Origin: Bacteroidota bacterium
GTDB lineage: Bacteria; Bacteroidota; JABWAT01
Direction of reading: 5' to 3'
Assembly: GCA_023151185.1 (NCBI GenBank)
Contig: JAKLJL010000004.1
Location: forward strand, 135,586 to 199,585
DNA length: 64,000 nt
In this document: positions 29,431-38,054 of the stretch, piece after piece
Layout of the letters: each line of letters begins with the position of its first letter
How positions within the stretch are numbered: position 1 is the stretch's first letter
The notes under the pieces: generated by a model
The model's input: only the letters and a program-made list of their open reading frames with translations
Database searches by the model: none
Told to the model about the DNA's origin: nothing
Position numbers and translations under genes: made by a program

Positions 29431-30855
29431 TCAGCAATCATAGTAGTAAGCATACTCGATGGGGTGCGGATAGAGAGAAGCTGGTTTTACTTCTTTTTCC
29501 ATCTTGTATTTGACCCATTGTTCAATGACTTCTTCCGGGAAGACGCCGCCACGGGTTAACCAGTCGTGATCAGCTTCCAGGTTTTTCAAAGCTTCGTAGA
29601 GAGAAGCCGGAGTTGATGGAACATTGGCCAGTTCTTCGGGCTTCATGTCATAGATATCCTTATCCAGCGGATCGCCGGGGTGAATTTTATTGATCACACC
29701 GTCGATACCGGCCATTGCCATGGCGGCAAATGCGAGGTAAGGATTACAGCTTGGATCCGGACAGCGGAATTCAATCCGTTTTGTTTTGGCAGAATCACCG
29801 GTTACCGGAATCCGGACGGAAGCTGAACGGTTCCGTTGGGAGTAAGCGAGATTAACAGGTGCTTCAAAACCAGGAACAAGACGGTGATAGGAATTCAGGG
29901 TCGGATTCGTCAGGGCAAGAAGGGCCGGGGCATGTTTCAGGATACCGCCAATGTAATACAAGGCTGTTTCACTGAGGTTTGCATATCCGTTACCAAAGAA
30001 CAGTGGCTTACCGTCTTTCCAGAGAGACTGGTGACAGTGCATACCAGAACCGTTATCACCCTGAATGGGCTTGGGCATAAAGGTAACAGACTTACCTTCA
30101 TTGTAGGCCACATTCTTAATGACGTATTTAAAGAGACTGATGTTGTCTGCACAACGGGTCAGGCTGTCGAACCGGATTCCGATTTCACACTGACCGGCAG
30201 AAGCAACTTCGTGATGCAGAACTTCTACCGTCAGACCAACTTCCGATAAAACATTCGACATTTTCATCCGCAGGTTGGCCAGTTTATCCTTTGGTGCAAC
30301 GGGCACATAACCTTCTTTCACCCGGTTTTTGTAACCGAGGTTCGGAGCCTCATCGCGGCCGGTATTCCAGGCAGCTTCTTCAGAATCGACTTCGAAATAG
30401 GAATAATTCGAAGCAGTGTCATACTGAACATTGTCAAAAACGAAAAACTCTGCTTCCGGTCCGAAATAAATCGTATCGGCAATTCCGGTCGACCGGATGT
30501 AAGCTTCGGCCTTTTCTGCAATTCCGCGGGTACACCGGTCATACCGTTCCCGGGTGACAGGATCATAAATGTCGCAGAACAGAGAAAGGGTCGGCTCATC
30601 ATAAAACGGATCAACAAAGGCAGTTACCGGATCCGGAATCATCAGCATATCCGATTCATGAATCGATTTCCAGCCCCGGATTGAAGATCCGTCGAACGGT
30701 TTTCCTTCAGCAAAAGTTTCTGCTGAAAACTGGCTGATCGGGTAAGTGATGTGCTGAAGGCTCCCGATAAAGTCCATAAACTTAAAGTCAACAAACTTTA
30801 CGTTTTTCTCTTTAACCAGAGCCATAACTTTGGCGATGGCTTCGTTTTTGCTCAT
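29431..30855 (-). CDS. glnA: Glutamine synthetase type I
   Basis: A 474-residue dodecameric-type glutamine synthetase, making glutamine from glutamate, ammonia and ATP. Motifs are the beta-grasp DGSSIRGW, the catalytic [21 protein letters not shown], the ATP-binding [10 protein letters not shown] and the [20 protein letters not shown] segment. A tyrosine in [12 protein letters not shown] aligns with the adenylylated Tyr397 of enteric enzymes, so covalent control by GlnE is possible, but glnE is not in the window. A good AAGGAG site precedes the ATG. It lies 27 bp after the Lrp gene and is probably co-transcribed with it. Confidence 0.97.
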   Translation of the reverse strand: MSKNEAIAKVMALVKEKNVKFVDFKFMDFIGSLQHITYPISQFSAETFAEGKPFDGSSIRGWKSIHESDMLMIPDPVTAFVDPFYDEPTLSLFCDIYDPVTRERYDRCTRGIAEKAEAYIRSTGIADTIYFGPEAEFFVFDNVQYDTASNYSYFEVDSEEAAWNTGRDEAPNLGYKNRVKEGYVPVAPKDKLANLRMKMSNVLSEVGLTVEVLHHEVASAGQCEIGIRFDSLTRCADNISLFKYVIKNVAYNEGKSVTFMPKPIQGDNGSGMHCHQSLWKDGKPLFFGNGYANLSETALYYIGGILKHAPALLALTNPTLNSYHRLVPGFEAPVNLAYSQRNRSASVRIPVTGDSAKTKRIEFRCPDPSCNPYLAFAAMAMAGIDGVINKIHPGDPLDKDIYDMKPEELANVPSTPASLYEALKNLEADHDWLTRGGVFPEEVIEQWVKYKMEKEVKPASLYPHPIEYAYYYDC

Positions 30856-30882
30856 GAGTGCTCTCCTTAGGTGATTAAAAAA

Positions 30883-31347
30883 TCATTCCGGGAGGGGGAT
30901 AACCGGGGATTCCTTGATCGTTGACAGAACGATACTGGTTTTTGTCCCGTGAACACCTTCCCAGGATTGAATCTTGCTCAGAAGCCATTCAATTTCAGAC
31001 GTATTTCTCACCTTGATTTTCAGAAGATGACTGCCTTCGCCGGTAATTGAGTGGCATTCAGTTATATGTGCCGTGCTGGCAATGTTCTTGATAAAGGAGT
31101 CGTAGTACCGGCTGCCGTCAACATTCACAATGATGAAAGCACTGATATCGAACCCCAGTTTTTTGGCATCCAGAATAACTGAATACCCCCTGATGATTCC
31201 TTTGTCTGTCATCTTCTTCATCCGTTCACTCACGGCCGGAAGAGAAAGGCCCACTTCAGCAGCAATTTCATTGCGCCTTCTGCGGCCATTGTCCATCAGA
31301 ATCTGAAGAATCTTCAGGTCAATCGAATCTAATTTTTCAACGTACAT
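30883..31347 (-). CDS. Lrp/AsnC family transcriptional regulator
   Basis: A 154-residue regulator, taken from the ATG at 31347 (MYVEKLDSIDLKIL), which has AGGA upstream and matches the family N-terminus; an in-frame ATG 45 bases earlier would overlap its promoter. The N-terminal winged helix-turn-helix is LDSIDLKILQILMDNGRRRRNEIAAEVGLS (split here into LDSIDLKILQI and RNEIAAEVGLSLPAVSERM). The C-terminal RAM domain (GFDISAFIIVNVD, TECHSITGEGSHLLKIKV) binds amino acids in this family. Placed directly before glnA, it is a likely regulator of nitrogen or amino-acid metabolism and perhaps of its own operon. Confidence 0.92.
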   Translation of the reverse strand: MYVEKLDSIDLKILQILMDNGRRRRNEIAAEVGLSLPAVSERMKKMTDKGIIRGYSVILDAKKLGFDISAFIIVNVDGSRYYDSFIKNIASTAHITECHSITGEGSHLLKIKVRNTSEIEWLLSKIQSWEGVHGTKTSIVLSTIKESPVIPLPE

Positions 31348-31361
31348 ATAACTGTTTCCTG

Positions 31362-31393
31362 TAAATTTATTAAGTAAAAAAGAAAAAAACAAG
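31362..31393 (-). promoter_or_regulatory. Predicted promoter of the lrp-glnA operon
   Basis: On the minus strand CTTG (31390-31393), a 20-base T-rich spacer and TAAATTTA (31362-31369) form a near match to the TTTG/TANNTTTG pattern, and closely resemble the promoter before rpmH. It would give a very short leader. Confidence 0.4.
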
Positions 31394-31803
31394 GATATGT
31401 TTAAAAAAGTCAGGAAAACAGCAATATTGCCTTACTGATAAAGGTTTCGTTTAGTTAAAACAGTGTTTTCCGGCGATTTAATGCGATTCTGAACACAATC
31501 CAATATCACAATTTACGAAAATTATTTAAATTGTAAATAGTAAACAGCTAAAATAATAAACTCCTGGACGATTAAAATCCGATTAAAAACGGATATCAGG
31601 ATCCTTTGAAAATGAGAAAAATCTTTTTCGGATTTAATGTGGATAACTTGTTTGTAACTTAGGCAGATTTGGATGAAGAGCAAAATCAATTCATTCCGAA
31701 AAAGTAATAATTTAGATCTAAACCTAACAATTACAACCTATTACAGGTTCATCAAGAGATGTTGATAACTTTTTGATTTCCACTTTTCGGCTCTACAGAA
31801 AAT
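31394..31803. promoter_or_regulatory. AT-rich region before dnaA with DnaA boxes
   Basis: This intergenic stretch has no gene that I can support. It is strongly AT-rich, mainly 31440-31640. It contains one perfect inverted DnaA box (TGTGGATAA, 31638-31646) and a one-mismatch copy (TGTTGATAA, 31760-31768). The likely role is DnaA autoregulation of dnaA. A second origin element, with the cluster before dnaN forming the other part, is an alternative. Confidence 0.5.
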
Positions 31804-31834
31804 GTTGAAATTCACCTCACGAACTGTAATTTTG
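31804..31834 (+). promoter_or_regulatory. Predicted dnaA promoter (Bacteroidota type)
   Basis: GTTG (31804-31807; one mismatch to TTTG), exactly 19 bases of spacer, then TAATTTTG (31827-31834; perfect TANNTTTG). It would produce a leader of about 185 bases before the dnaA ATG. The inverted DnaA-like box at 31760-31768 lies just upstream. Confidence 0.6.
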
Positions 31835-32027
31835 CCTGTGTTGTGCGGTGAAGGTCCGTGATGTCCTTTTTGGGCCTGTTTCACCCCGCTTTCTGCCGTT
31901 TCCGGTTGGTTGTGGTCCGGGATCAGCTCACCAGTTTATGCCGGGTTTTCCGGCTGCCTGCATCTCGGTCGGGTTTTATTTACCGACCGGGAACCTGCGG
32001 GTTTTTAATTTCATCGGAATAATCAAA

Positions 32028-33446
32028 ATGACAGTGAATGGTTCAGACGCTCGGGAAGTCTGGAAAAAATGCCTCGCCATTATCAAAAAGGAAACGAATG
32101 TTCAGACCTTTAAAACCTGGTTTGAACCGATATCTGCTGTTAGCCTAAACGGCAATGAACTGATGGTGCTGGTTCCCAGTAAATTTCATTATGAGTGGAT
32201 TGAAAGTCATTTTGTCAATGTCCTCAGAAAGTCCATCACCCAAACCCTGGGGGCCTCTTCTGTTTTAAAGTATCAGATTTCAAGAGATGAAGAGGAACTT
32301 GCCGCCGAGCCCACCGAAATGCCGGTTGCTGAAATCCGCACTCCTGCAAAACCTGCTCAGGAATTGCCGGTTAAGCTTCAATTCGGATCCACACGGCCGG
32401 TTTCGGAAGAGCCCGTGACCAGTAACCTGAATGAAAAGTATACGTTTGATACGTTCATCAAAGGAGACAGCAATCAGCTTGCCCGGGCTGCAGCTTTTGC
32501 TGTTGCAGAAAATCCCGGCTCAAACAGCTTTAACCCACTTTTTATTTACGGCGGCGTCGGTCTGGGAAAAACCCACCTGATTCAGGCAATCGGAAACCGT
32601 GTGGCGAAATCCGGGAAGGTTAAAAATATTCTTTACGTGTCCTCAGAACGGTTTACGGTCGATTTTGTAAATTCCATCCAGCATAACAAAGTTTCCGATT
32701 TTTCTGCTTACTACCGGAATGTAGATCTTTTAATGGTGGATGATATTCAGTTTTTTTCGGGGAAAGAAAAAACACAGGAAGAATTTTTCCACATTTTTAA
32801 TACCCTGCATCAGACAGGGAAACAAATAGTTCTGACCTCTGACCGCCCGCCCAAGGATATGAAGTTTTTTGAGGAACGGCTTCTGAGCCGGTTTCAATGG
32901 GGACTTGCCGCCGATATTCAGCCCCCGGATCTGGAAACCCGGATTGCGATTCTGAATCATAAAGCGGCCCAGCAAAACTTTTTGCTGGAATCTGAAGTAG
33001 TTGAGTTTATTGCCATGAATGTGACTCACAACGTGCGGCAGCTTGAAGGGTGTTTGGTTAAGCTGATGGCCCAGTCGAGTCTGACCGGCGCCCATATTAA
33101 TCTGGGTATGGCCAGAGAGGCCCTGCGGGATATCATCAAACCATCCAAAATCAATTTATCGATTGAATCCATTCAGCGGATTATCAGTGAGTATTTTGGA
33201 ATTTCTCAGGACCTTCTGATTGATGGTACCCGGAAACAGGAAATTGTAAGGGCCCGCCAGATTGCCATGTACATGGCCAAGGAATTTACCCAGTCCAGTC
33301 TGAAGACCATCGGGAATCACTTCGGAAAAAGAGACCACTCAACAGTAATCCATGCCTGTGAATCGGTGAAAAACCAGGCCGAAACCAACGAAAAATATAA
33401 AAAGACTCTGGACGACATCCGCCGGAAAATAGACATGAGTATGTAA
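32028..33446 (+). CDS. dnaA: Chromosomal replication initiator DnaA
   Basis: A 472-residue AAA+ initiator. The start at 32028 (MTVNGSDAREVWKKCLAII) was chosen because it matches the family's domain I; the frame is open for 60 more codons upstream but that part has no DnaA-like sequence. Domain I carries FKTWFEPI. Domain III has Walker A GGVGLGKT (175-182) and Walker B LMVDDIQFF. Domain IV has the DNA-binding signature KTIGNHFGKRDHSTVIHA. No strong ribosome binding site is visible before the ATG. The deoxynucleoside kinase gene starts 1 bp after it. Confidence 0.96.
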   Translation: MTVNGSDAREVWKKCLAIIKKETNVQTFKTWFEPISAVSLNGNELMVLVPSKFHYEWIESHFVNVLRKSITQTLGASSVLKYQISRDEEELAAEPTEMPVAEIRTPAKPAQELPVKLQFGSTRPVSEEPVTSNLNEKYTFDTFIKGDSNQLARAAAFAVAENPGSNSFNPLFIYGGVGLGKTHLIQAIGNRVAKSGKVKNILYVSSERFTVDFVNSIQHNKVSDFSAYYRNVDLLMVDDIQFFSGKEKTQEEFFHIFNTLHQTGKQIVLTSDRPPKDMKFFEERLLSRFQWGLAADIQPPDLETRIAILNHKAAQQNFLLESEVVEFIAMNVTHNVRQLEGCLVKLMAQSSLTGAHINLGMAREALRDIIKPSKINLSIESIQRIISEYFGISQDLLIDGTRKQEIVRARQIAMYMAKEFTQSSLKTIGNHFGKRDHSTVIHACESVKNQAETNEKYKKTLDDIRRKIDMSM

Positions 33447-33447
33447 T

Positions 33448-34083
33448 ATGAAATCGAAATATTTTCTGGGGATTGCCGGAAACATCGGTTCCGGAAAGTC
33501 ATCGCTGACTACAAAACTGGCTAAACAGTATCAGTTCATGCCGTTTTATGAGTCGGTCGAGGATAACCCCTATCTTCCCGATTTTTATAAGGATATGAGC
33601 CGGTGGTCTTTTCATCTTCAGGTTTACTTTCTGAGTTCCCGGTTTCATCAGCAGAACAAACTTGACCGGATGAAGCAATCCATCATCATGGACCGAACCA
33701 TTTATGAGGATGCTGAAATTTTTGCAAAAAATCTGAATGTCATCGGGATGCTCGATGAACGGGACTATTCAAACTATCTGGCTCTCTATGAAGAAATGAC
33801 GTCCTTTCTGAAAGTTCCCGATCTTCTTATTTACCTGAGAGCCTCTGTACCCACCCTTGTCAGACAAATACAAATGCGGGGAAGAGAATATGAAGCTTCG
33901 ATTTCAATTGAATATCTGAACCGGCTGAATGAACTCTATGAAACCTGGATTCAGACTTATTCAAAGGGACCGAAACTGATTATTGAAACCGACGATCTTG
34001 ATTTTGTGAATGTTGAAGAGGACTTCGGGAAGGTTCTGAAAATGGTGGACGGCCGCCTTTTTGGTATGTTTCCAGAGCCCTGA
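33448..34083 (+). CDS. Deoxynucleoside kinase (dNK/dGK family)
   Basis: A 211-residue P-loop kinase that phosphorylates deoxynucleosides for salvage. The P-loop is GNIGSGKSS, the family Glu/substrate region is FYESVEDNPYLPDFY, the DR motif is MDRTIYEDAEIF, and the lid carries arginines (RQIQMRGREYEASI). The match is to the dNK family that includes bacterial deoxyadenosine and deoxyguanosine kinases; exact base preference cannot be read from sequence. The gene starts 1 bp after the dnaA stop, so dNTP salvage is coupled to replication initiation at the transcript level. Confidence 0.9.
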   Translation: MKSKYFLGIAGNIGSGKSSLTTKLAKQYQFMPFYESVEDNPYLPDFYKDMSRWSFHLQVYFLSSRFHQQNKLDRMKQSIIMDRTIYEDAEIFAKNLNVIGMLDERDYSNYLALYEEMTSFLKVPDLLIYLRASVPTLVRQIQMRGREYEASISIEYLNRLNELYETWIQTYSKGPKLIIETDDLDFVNVEEDFGKVLKMVDGRLFGMFPEP

Positions 34084-34115
34084 CTGGTAAAATATCAGGT
34101 AAAAAACCAGAAAAC

Positions 34116-34147
34116 CTTGCGGATTGGTGGAAAAAGTGCTAAATTTG
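34116..34147 (+). promoter_or_regulatory. Predicted rpmH promoter (Bacteroidota type)
   Basis: CTTG (34116-34119), 20 bases, then TAAATTTG (34140-34147), a perfect TANNTTTG. It lies 38 bases before the rpmH start and would drive the whole rpmH-rnpA-yidD-yidC-mnmE unit. Confidence 0.55.
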
Positions 34148-34185
34148 CGGTTCTCTGAAAAAAGTGTATAAACGGAGTTTTTAAG

Positions 34186-34332
34186 ATGAAAAGAACATTT
34201 CAACCCAGCAACCGGAAAAGAAAAAACAAGCACGGATTCCGGTCCCGCATGGCAACCAAGAACGGACGCCTGGTTCTGAAAAGAAGAAGAGCCAAAGGCA
34301 GAAAGCGTCTGACTGTCAGCGACGCCAATTAA
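34186..34332 (+). CDS. rpmH: 50S ribosomal protein L34
   Basis: A 48-residue basic protein, [20 protein letters not shown] and a C-terminal [14 protein letters not shown], the full L34 pattern. A GGAG site lies 9 bases before the ATG. It opens the conserved rpmH-rnpA-yidD-yidC order and sits 19 bp before the ATT start proposed for rnpA. Confidence 0.97.
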   Translation: MKRTFQPSNRKRKNKHGFRSRMATKNGRLVLKRRRAKGRKRLTVSDAN

Positions 34333-34351
34333 AACGGCAAAGGGTTGAGCC

Positions 34352-34759
34352 ATTAACTCATTTGGCCTTCCCCGAAACCGTATCCTCCGGGGAAAAACTG
34401 TCTTCGGGCAAATTTATGAAAACGGGACTGTGCTCAGCAATCCCGTTTTTGTTTTAAGACTATTGAAGATTCAGCCGCCGGATGCCGGCTTCGAACCTGT
34501 TCTTGCCGGGTTTTCGGTCAGTAAAAGGAACGGGAATGCAGTTTTCAGAAACAAAATGAAGCGCCGGATGAGAGAATGGTACCGGTTAAACCGGCATCAG
34601 GTTCTTCTTCCCGAACCCGGATGGCAATTGATTCTGGTTTTTAATTTCCGGAAACGGCAGCGTAGCGAATGTTCTTTTTTTCAACTCGGACAGGCAATGT
34701 TGGACCTCATCAGGCAGGTTAACCGGATCCATGAAGTTTCTCCTGATCTCCCTCATTAA
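34352..34759 (+). CDS. rnpA: Ribonuclease P protein component, apparent ATT start
   Basis: The protein subunit of RNase P, which matures tRNA 5' ends. The core [20 protein letters not shown] and MREWYRLN is plain (RNK in place of the usual RNR). The first ATG/GTG/TTG codon in frame is GTG at 34430, but the conserved RnpA N-terminus ([20 protein letters not shown]) is encoded before it in the same frame, back to a TGA at 34346. The only start that includes it is ATT at 34352, which has AAAGGG 7 bases upstream. From there the product has 135 residues, a normal length. The start codon call is inference; the frame is certain. It overlaps yidD by 29 bp. Confidence 0.85.
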   Translation: MNSFGLPRNRILRGKTVFGQIYENGTVLSNPVFVLRLLKIQPPDAGFEPVLAGFSVSKRNGNAVFRNKMKRRMREWYRLNRHQVLLPEPGWQLILVFNFRKRQRSECSFFQLGQAMLDLIRQVNRIHEVSPDLPH

Positions 34760-34940
34760 ATTTTACCGGATGGCGATTTCACCTTACTTCCCGCAATCCT
34801 GCCGGTTCACGCCGACCTGTTCACACTATGCAATGGAAGCTATTTCCCGGCATGGCTCAGGTAAAGGTTTAATCCTGAGTATTCACAGAATTTTTAGGTG
34901 TCACCCTTTCTCCAAAGGCGGACATGACCCTGTACCCTAA
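34731..34940 (+). CDS. yidD: Membrane protein insertion efficiency factor YidD
   Basis: A 69-residue YidD protein. The family signature is visible: [35 protein letters not shown] and [17 protein letters not shown], with the three conserved cysteines. It assists YidC-dependent membrane protein insertion. The start lies within the end of rnpA and yidC follows after 12 bp. Confidence 0.96.
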   Translation: MKFLLISLIKFYRMAISPYFPQSCRFTPTCSHYAMEAISRHGSGKGLILSIHRIFRCHPFSKGGHDPVP

Positions 34941-34952
34941 ATCGGAGTTACC

Positions 34953-36683
34953 ATGGATCGCAATAATATTATCGGACTTGTACTGATTTCACTGATTTTT
35001 GTCGGATGGTTTTACTGGTCCTATTCCCAGCAGGCCGAATTGGCAAAACTTCAGCCGGTCAAACAGGCAACAGATACGGTGAAAACAATTCAGGATACAG
35101 TAAAGACTGCTGAACCCAATGGAGTTCCTGCCATCGTTTCCCCGGTGGATTCCTTGTTTTCCCGCAATGATACGGTTCAATCTGTCAAAGTAAAGACTGA
35201 TGATTATGAGGCTGTTGTTTCGGGTAAAGGCGGCTCAATTCTGTCCTATAAAGTTCTTCACTACCTGCACAACGGGCATCCGGTTGAGTTAATATCCGAA
35301 TCTGAAAAGGGGAATCTCAACTATCAGATCAAGCTTCTGGATGGAACGGTAATCAATACCCGGGAGGTGAACTTCCGGCTCATGGCGGGTCCCGATTCGG
35401 TTACGCTGGGTGAAAAAGATTCCGTTCAGATTGCTTTTACAGCAACGACTGTAAAAAATCAGGTGATCCTTCTGATGTATACTTTTCATGGTTCCGGTTA
35501 TGTAATTGATCATAAGGCTGCACTGAAAGGGTTTCAGGGAACTGCCGGAAATCAGCAGATTGAACTGGTTTGGAAAAATGGAATTGCCTATTCAGAGCCG
35601 GACAAAACTTCGGAAGCCGGTGCTGCGGAAGCCTTTTTTCATGCAGCCGAAGACCACGACTACCTGAATGCCACAGATTCAGAACAGGATGAAGAACTTG
35701 TCTATCCAAAGCAAATTCAGTGGACGTCCATCCGGTCAAAGTATTTTGCCGTTGCTCTTGAGAACATCGATAACAAAGCCAATTCGGCCAAACTCTGGGG
35801 ACGGACATTTCTGGATAAAGAAGGTAAACCGACAGAGATCTACAATATGGCCCAGTTTGTTCCCTTCAACAGTGAACCGTATTGGGAAAAGGCCACCCGG
35901 ATTACTTTAACACCGCTGGACTACTATTACCTGAAAGGGCTGGATAATGAACTCCAGTCAATGATGTCTCTCGGGATTCCCTATCTGGTAAAACCAATTT
36001 CCGAATATTTTGTTCTGCCGCTGTTTATATTCCTGAAGAATTTTCTGCCCTCGTGGGGAATTGTCATCATCATCTTCACAATTATCATCAAACTTCTTCT
36101 GTATCCGCTGACTCAAAGCCAGACTCAGGGCTTCAAGAAAATGGCAGCCGTTGCGCCATTAATGAAGGAAATCCAGGAAAAGTATAAGGATGATAAAGAG
36201 AAACTGCAGCAGGAAATGCTGAAACTCTATCGTGAACACGGGTATAACCCCATGGCCGGGTGCCTGCCGATGCTGCTTCAGATGCCGATCCTTTTTGCAT
36301 TATACACCGTTTTTGCAAACGCCATTGAATTCCGCCAGTCAGAATTCCTTTGGATTTCAGATTTAAGTCTGCCGGATGTTCTGTTTAATTTGCCGTTCAG
36401 TATTCCCATGTACGGGCATCATGTTTCTTTATTTGCTCTTTTGGTTGCCGGATCTCAGGTTATCCAGATGAAGCTGCAGCCTCAGACCGATAAAACACAG
36501 GCAGCGATTATGATGTGGGTATTCCCGGTTATGATGCTGCTGATCTTCAATAATCTGTCTTCCGGACTAAATATGTACTACTTCCTGTTTAACGTTTTGA
36601 CCCTTGCCCAGCAGTGGTTATATAACAGAAAAGAGTCAAGCCTTCTTTCGGATGTGACAACTCCTGCCTCAACCAGGAAATGA
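34953..36683 (+). CDS. yidC: Membrane protein insertase YidC
   Basis: A 576-residue insertase with an N-terminal signal-anchor helix (NIIGLVLISLIFVGWFYWSY), a large periplasmic P1 beta domain (about 60-330) and a C-terminal five-helix insertase core (WGIVIIIFTIIIKLLLYPLT, NPMAGCLPMLLQMPILFALY, AAIMMWVFPVMMLLIF). The two-domain form is that of Gram-negative bacteria. It ends in an ATGA overlap with mnmE. Confidence 0.97.
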   Translation: MDRNNIIGLVLISLIFVGWFYWSYSQQAELAKLQPVKQATDTVKTIQDTVKTAEPNGVPAIVSPVDSLFSRNDTVQSVKVKTDDYEAVVSGKGGSILSYKVLHYLHNGHPVELISESEKGNLNYQIKLLDGTVINTREVNFRLMAGPDSVTLGEKDSVQIAFTATTVKNQVILLMYTFHGSGYVIDHKAALKGFQGTAGNQQIELVWKNGIAYSEPDKTSEAGAAEAFFHAAEDHDYLNATDSEQDEELVYPKQIQWTSIRSKYFAVALENIDNKANSAKLWGRTFLDKEGKPTEIYNMAQFVPFNSEPYWEKATRITLTPLDYYYLKGLDNELQSMMSLGIPYLVKPISEYFVLPLFIFLKNFLPSWGIVIIIFTIIIKLLLYPLTQSQTQGFKKMAAVAPLMKEIQEKYKDDKEKLQQEMLKLYREHGYNPMAGCLPMLLQMPILFALYTVFANAIEFRQSEFLWISDLSLPDVLFNLPFSIPMYGHHVSLFALLVAGSQVIQMKLQPQTDKTQAAIMMWVFPVMMLLIFNNLSSGLNMYYFLFNVLTLAQQWLYNRKESSLLSDVTTPASTRK

Positions 36684-38053
36684 CCCGTCTCGATGACCCG
36701 ATTGCTGCCCTGGCGACCCCGCCGGGGGTCGGCGGACTTGCTGTAATCAGGGTTTCGGGTTCCGGTTGCATTGGCCTTATTGCTCCCCGGTTTAAATCAA
36801 GGCGTCCACTTACTGAGGCCGGGTCACACAAGGTCACCTACGGCTACTTCCTTTCGCAATCAGGTGAACTTCTTGATGAAGTTCTGGTGACTTGCTTTAA
36901 AAGCCCCAAATCCTTCACAACACAGGACACTGTAGAAATCTCCTGCCATGGCGGCCCCGTCGTTGTACAGGGAATTCTTACCGAACTCGTTAATTCGGGA
37001 ATTCGGCTTGCCGAGCCGGGTGAATTTACCAAACGGGCCTTTTTAAACGGGAGAATTGATCTTGCTCAGGCAGAATCGGTTGCCGATCTTATTCACAGTT
37101 CCGGGCAACTGTCACGCCAGGCCGGATTGTTCCAGTTGGGCGGCACATATTCTGACCGGCTTAAAAAAATAAGACGGGATTTACTGGATGCCATTGCCTT
37201 GCTGGAACTGGAGCTTGATTTTTCGGACGAGGATGTTGAGTTTGCATCCAGAGAAACTCTGGAACGGAAACTGAGTGATATTGCCGGTTACCTTGACCAG
37301 CTAACTTCCACCTATCTGACCGGCCGGTTTATCCGTGAGGGTGCCAGGATTGTAATTGCCGGAAAACCAAATGCAGGGAAGTCAACCCTTCTGAATTTAC
37401 TTCTTGGTCATGACCGGGCAATCGTTTCACCCCTTCCCGGTACAACCCGTGATACCATTGAAGAATCTCTGACGCTGGACGGAATTCCCTTCCGGATTAT
37501 TGACACTGCCGGTCTCAGGGAATCAACGGACCAGATTGAAAAAATCGGCGTGGAGAAAACACTCGAGAACATCAGGCGGGCCAATATTCTGATCTATTTG
37601 TTTTCGCTGAACGAGGGCCTCGCCCCGGCCGAAAATGAGTTTCTGGACCAGGCTGTATCGGAAAATCCTGAACTTGTTGTCCTGTTGACCGGCAATAAGT
37701 CGGATCTGGTTCAGGACCATCCGGAGGCGGGAAACAGATCCGTTCTGCGGATAAGCGCCCTGACCGATTCCGGTATTGAAGTACTGAAAGAGAAAATAAA
37801 AGCTGTGGTCACCCGTGGACGTTCACTTTCGGAAGCCTCTGAATCTGTAACCAATACCCGTCATTATCAGGCACTTTCAAAGGCCTCTGATGCGATAAAG
37901 TCAGGAAGACAGGGAGTCCTGAACGGAATCAGCCAGGATTTTATTTCCTCCGATATTCGTTATGCCTTGGGTCAGATTGCTGAGATTACCGGTGAAGTAA
38001 CCACCGACGATATTCTGAATCATATTTTTGCCAACTTTTGTATAGGGAAATGA
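36680..38053 (+). CDS. mnmE: tRNA modification GTPase MnmE
   Basis: A 457-residue enzyme that, with MnmG, makes the 5-(carboxy)methylaminomethyl group of wobble uridines. The N-terminal formyl-THF-binding domain begins DPIAALATPPGVGGLAVIRV. The G domain has G1 GKPNAGKST (228-236), the DTAGLRE switch and NKSD. The C-terminal catalytic end is CIGK. Full length and intact. mnmG starts 1 bp after it, so both subunits are made from one message. Confidence 0.97.
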   Translation: MTRLDDPIAALATPPGVGGLAVIRVSGSGCIGLIAPRFKSRRPLTEAGSHKVTYGYFLSQSGELLDEVLVTCFKSPKSFTTQDTVEISCHGGPVVVQGILTELVNSGIRLAEPGEFTKRAFLNGRIDLAQAESVADLIHSSGQLSRQAGLFQLGGTYSDRLKKIRRDLLDAIALLELELDFSDEDVEFASRETLERKLSDIAGYLDQLTSTYLTGRFIREGARIVIAGKPNAGKSTLLNLLLGHDRAIVSPLPGTTRDTIEESLTLDGIPFRIIDTAGLRESTDQIEKIGVEKTLENIRRANILIYLFSLNEGLAPAENEFLDQAVSENPELVVLLTGNKSDLVQDHPEAGNRSVLRISALTDSGIEVLKEKIKAVVTRGRSLSEASESVTNTRHYQALSKASDAIKSGRQGVLNGISQDFISSDIRYALGQIAEITGEVTTDDILNHIFANFCIGK

Positions 38054-38054
38054 C

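Noticed and set aside
31848-32027. A 60-residue N-terminal extension of DnaA
   Set aside because: The extension has no DnaA-like sequence, while the ATG at 32028 matches domain I. The open frame lies in the leader behind the predicted promoter.
34430-34759. rnpA starting at GTG 34430
   Set aside because: It would remove the conserved RnpA N-terminal block that is encoded in the same frame immediately upstream.
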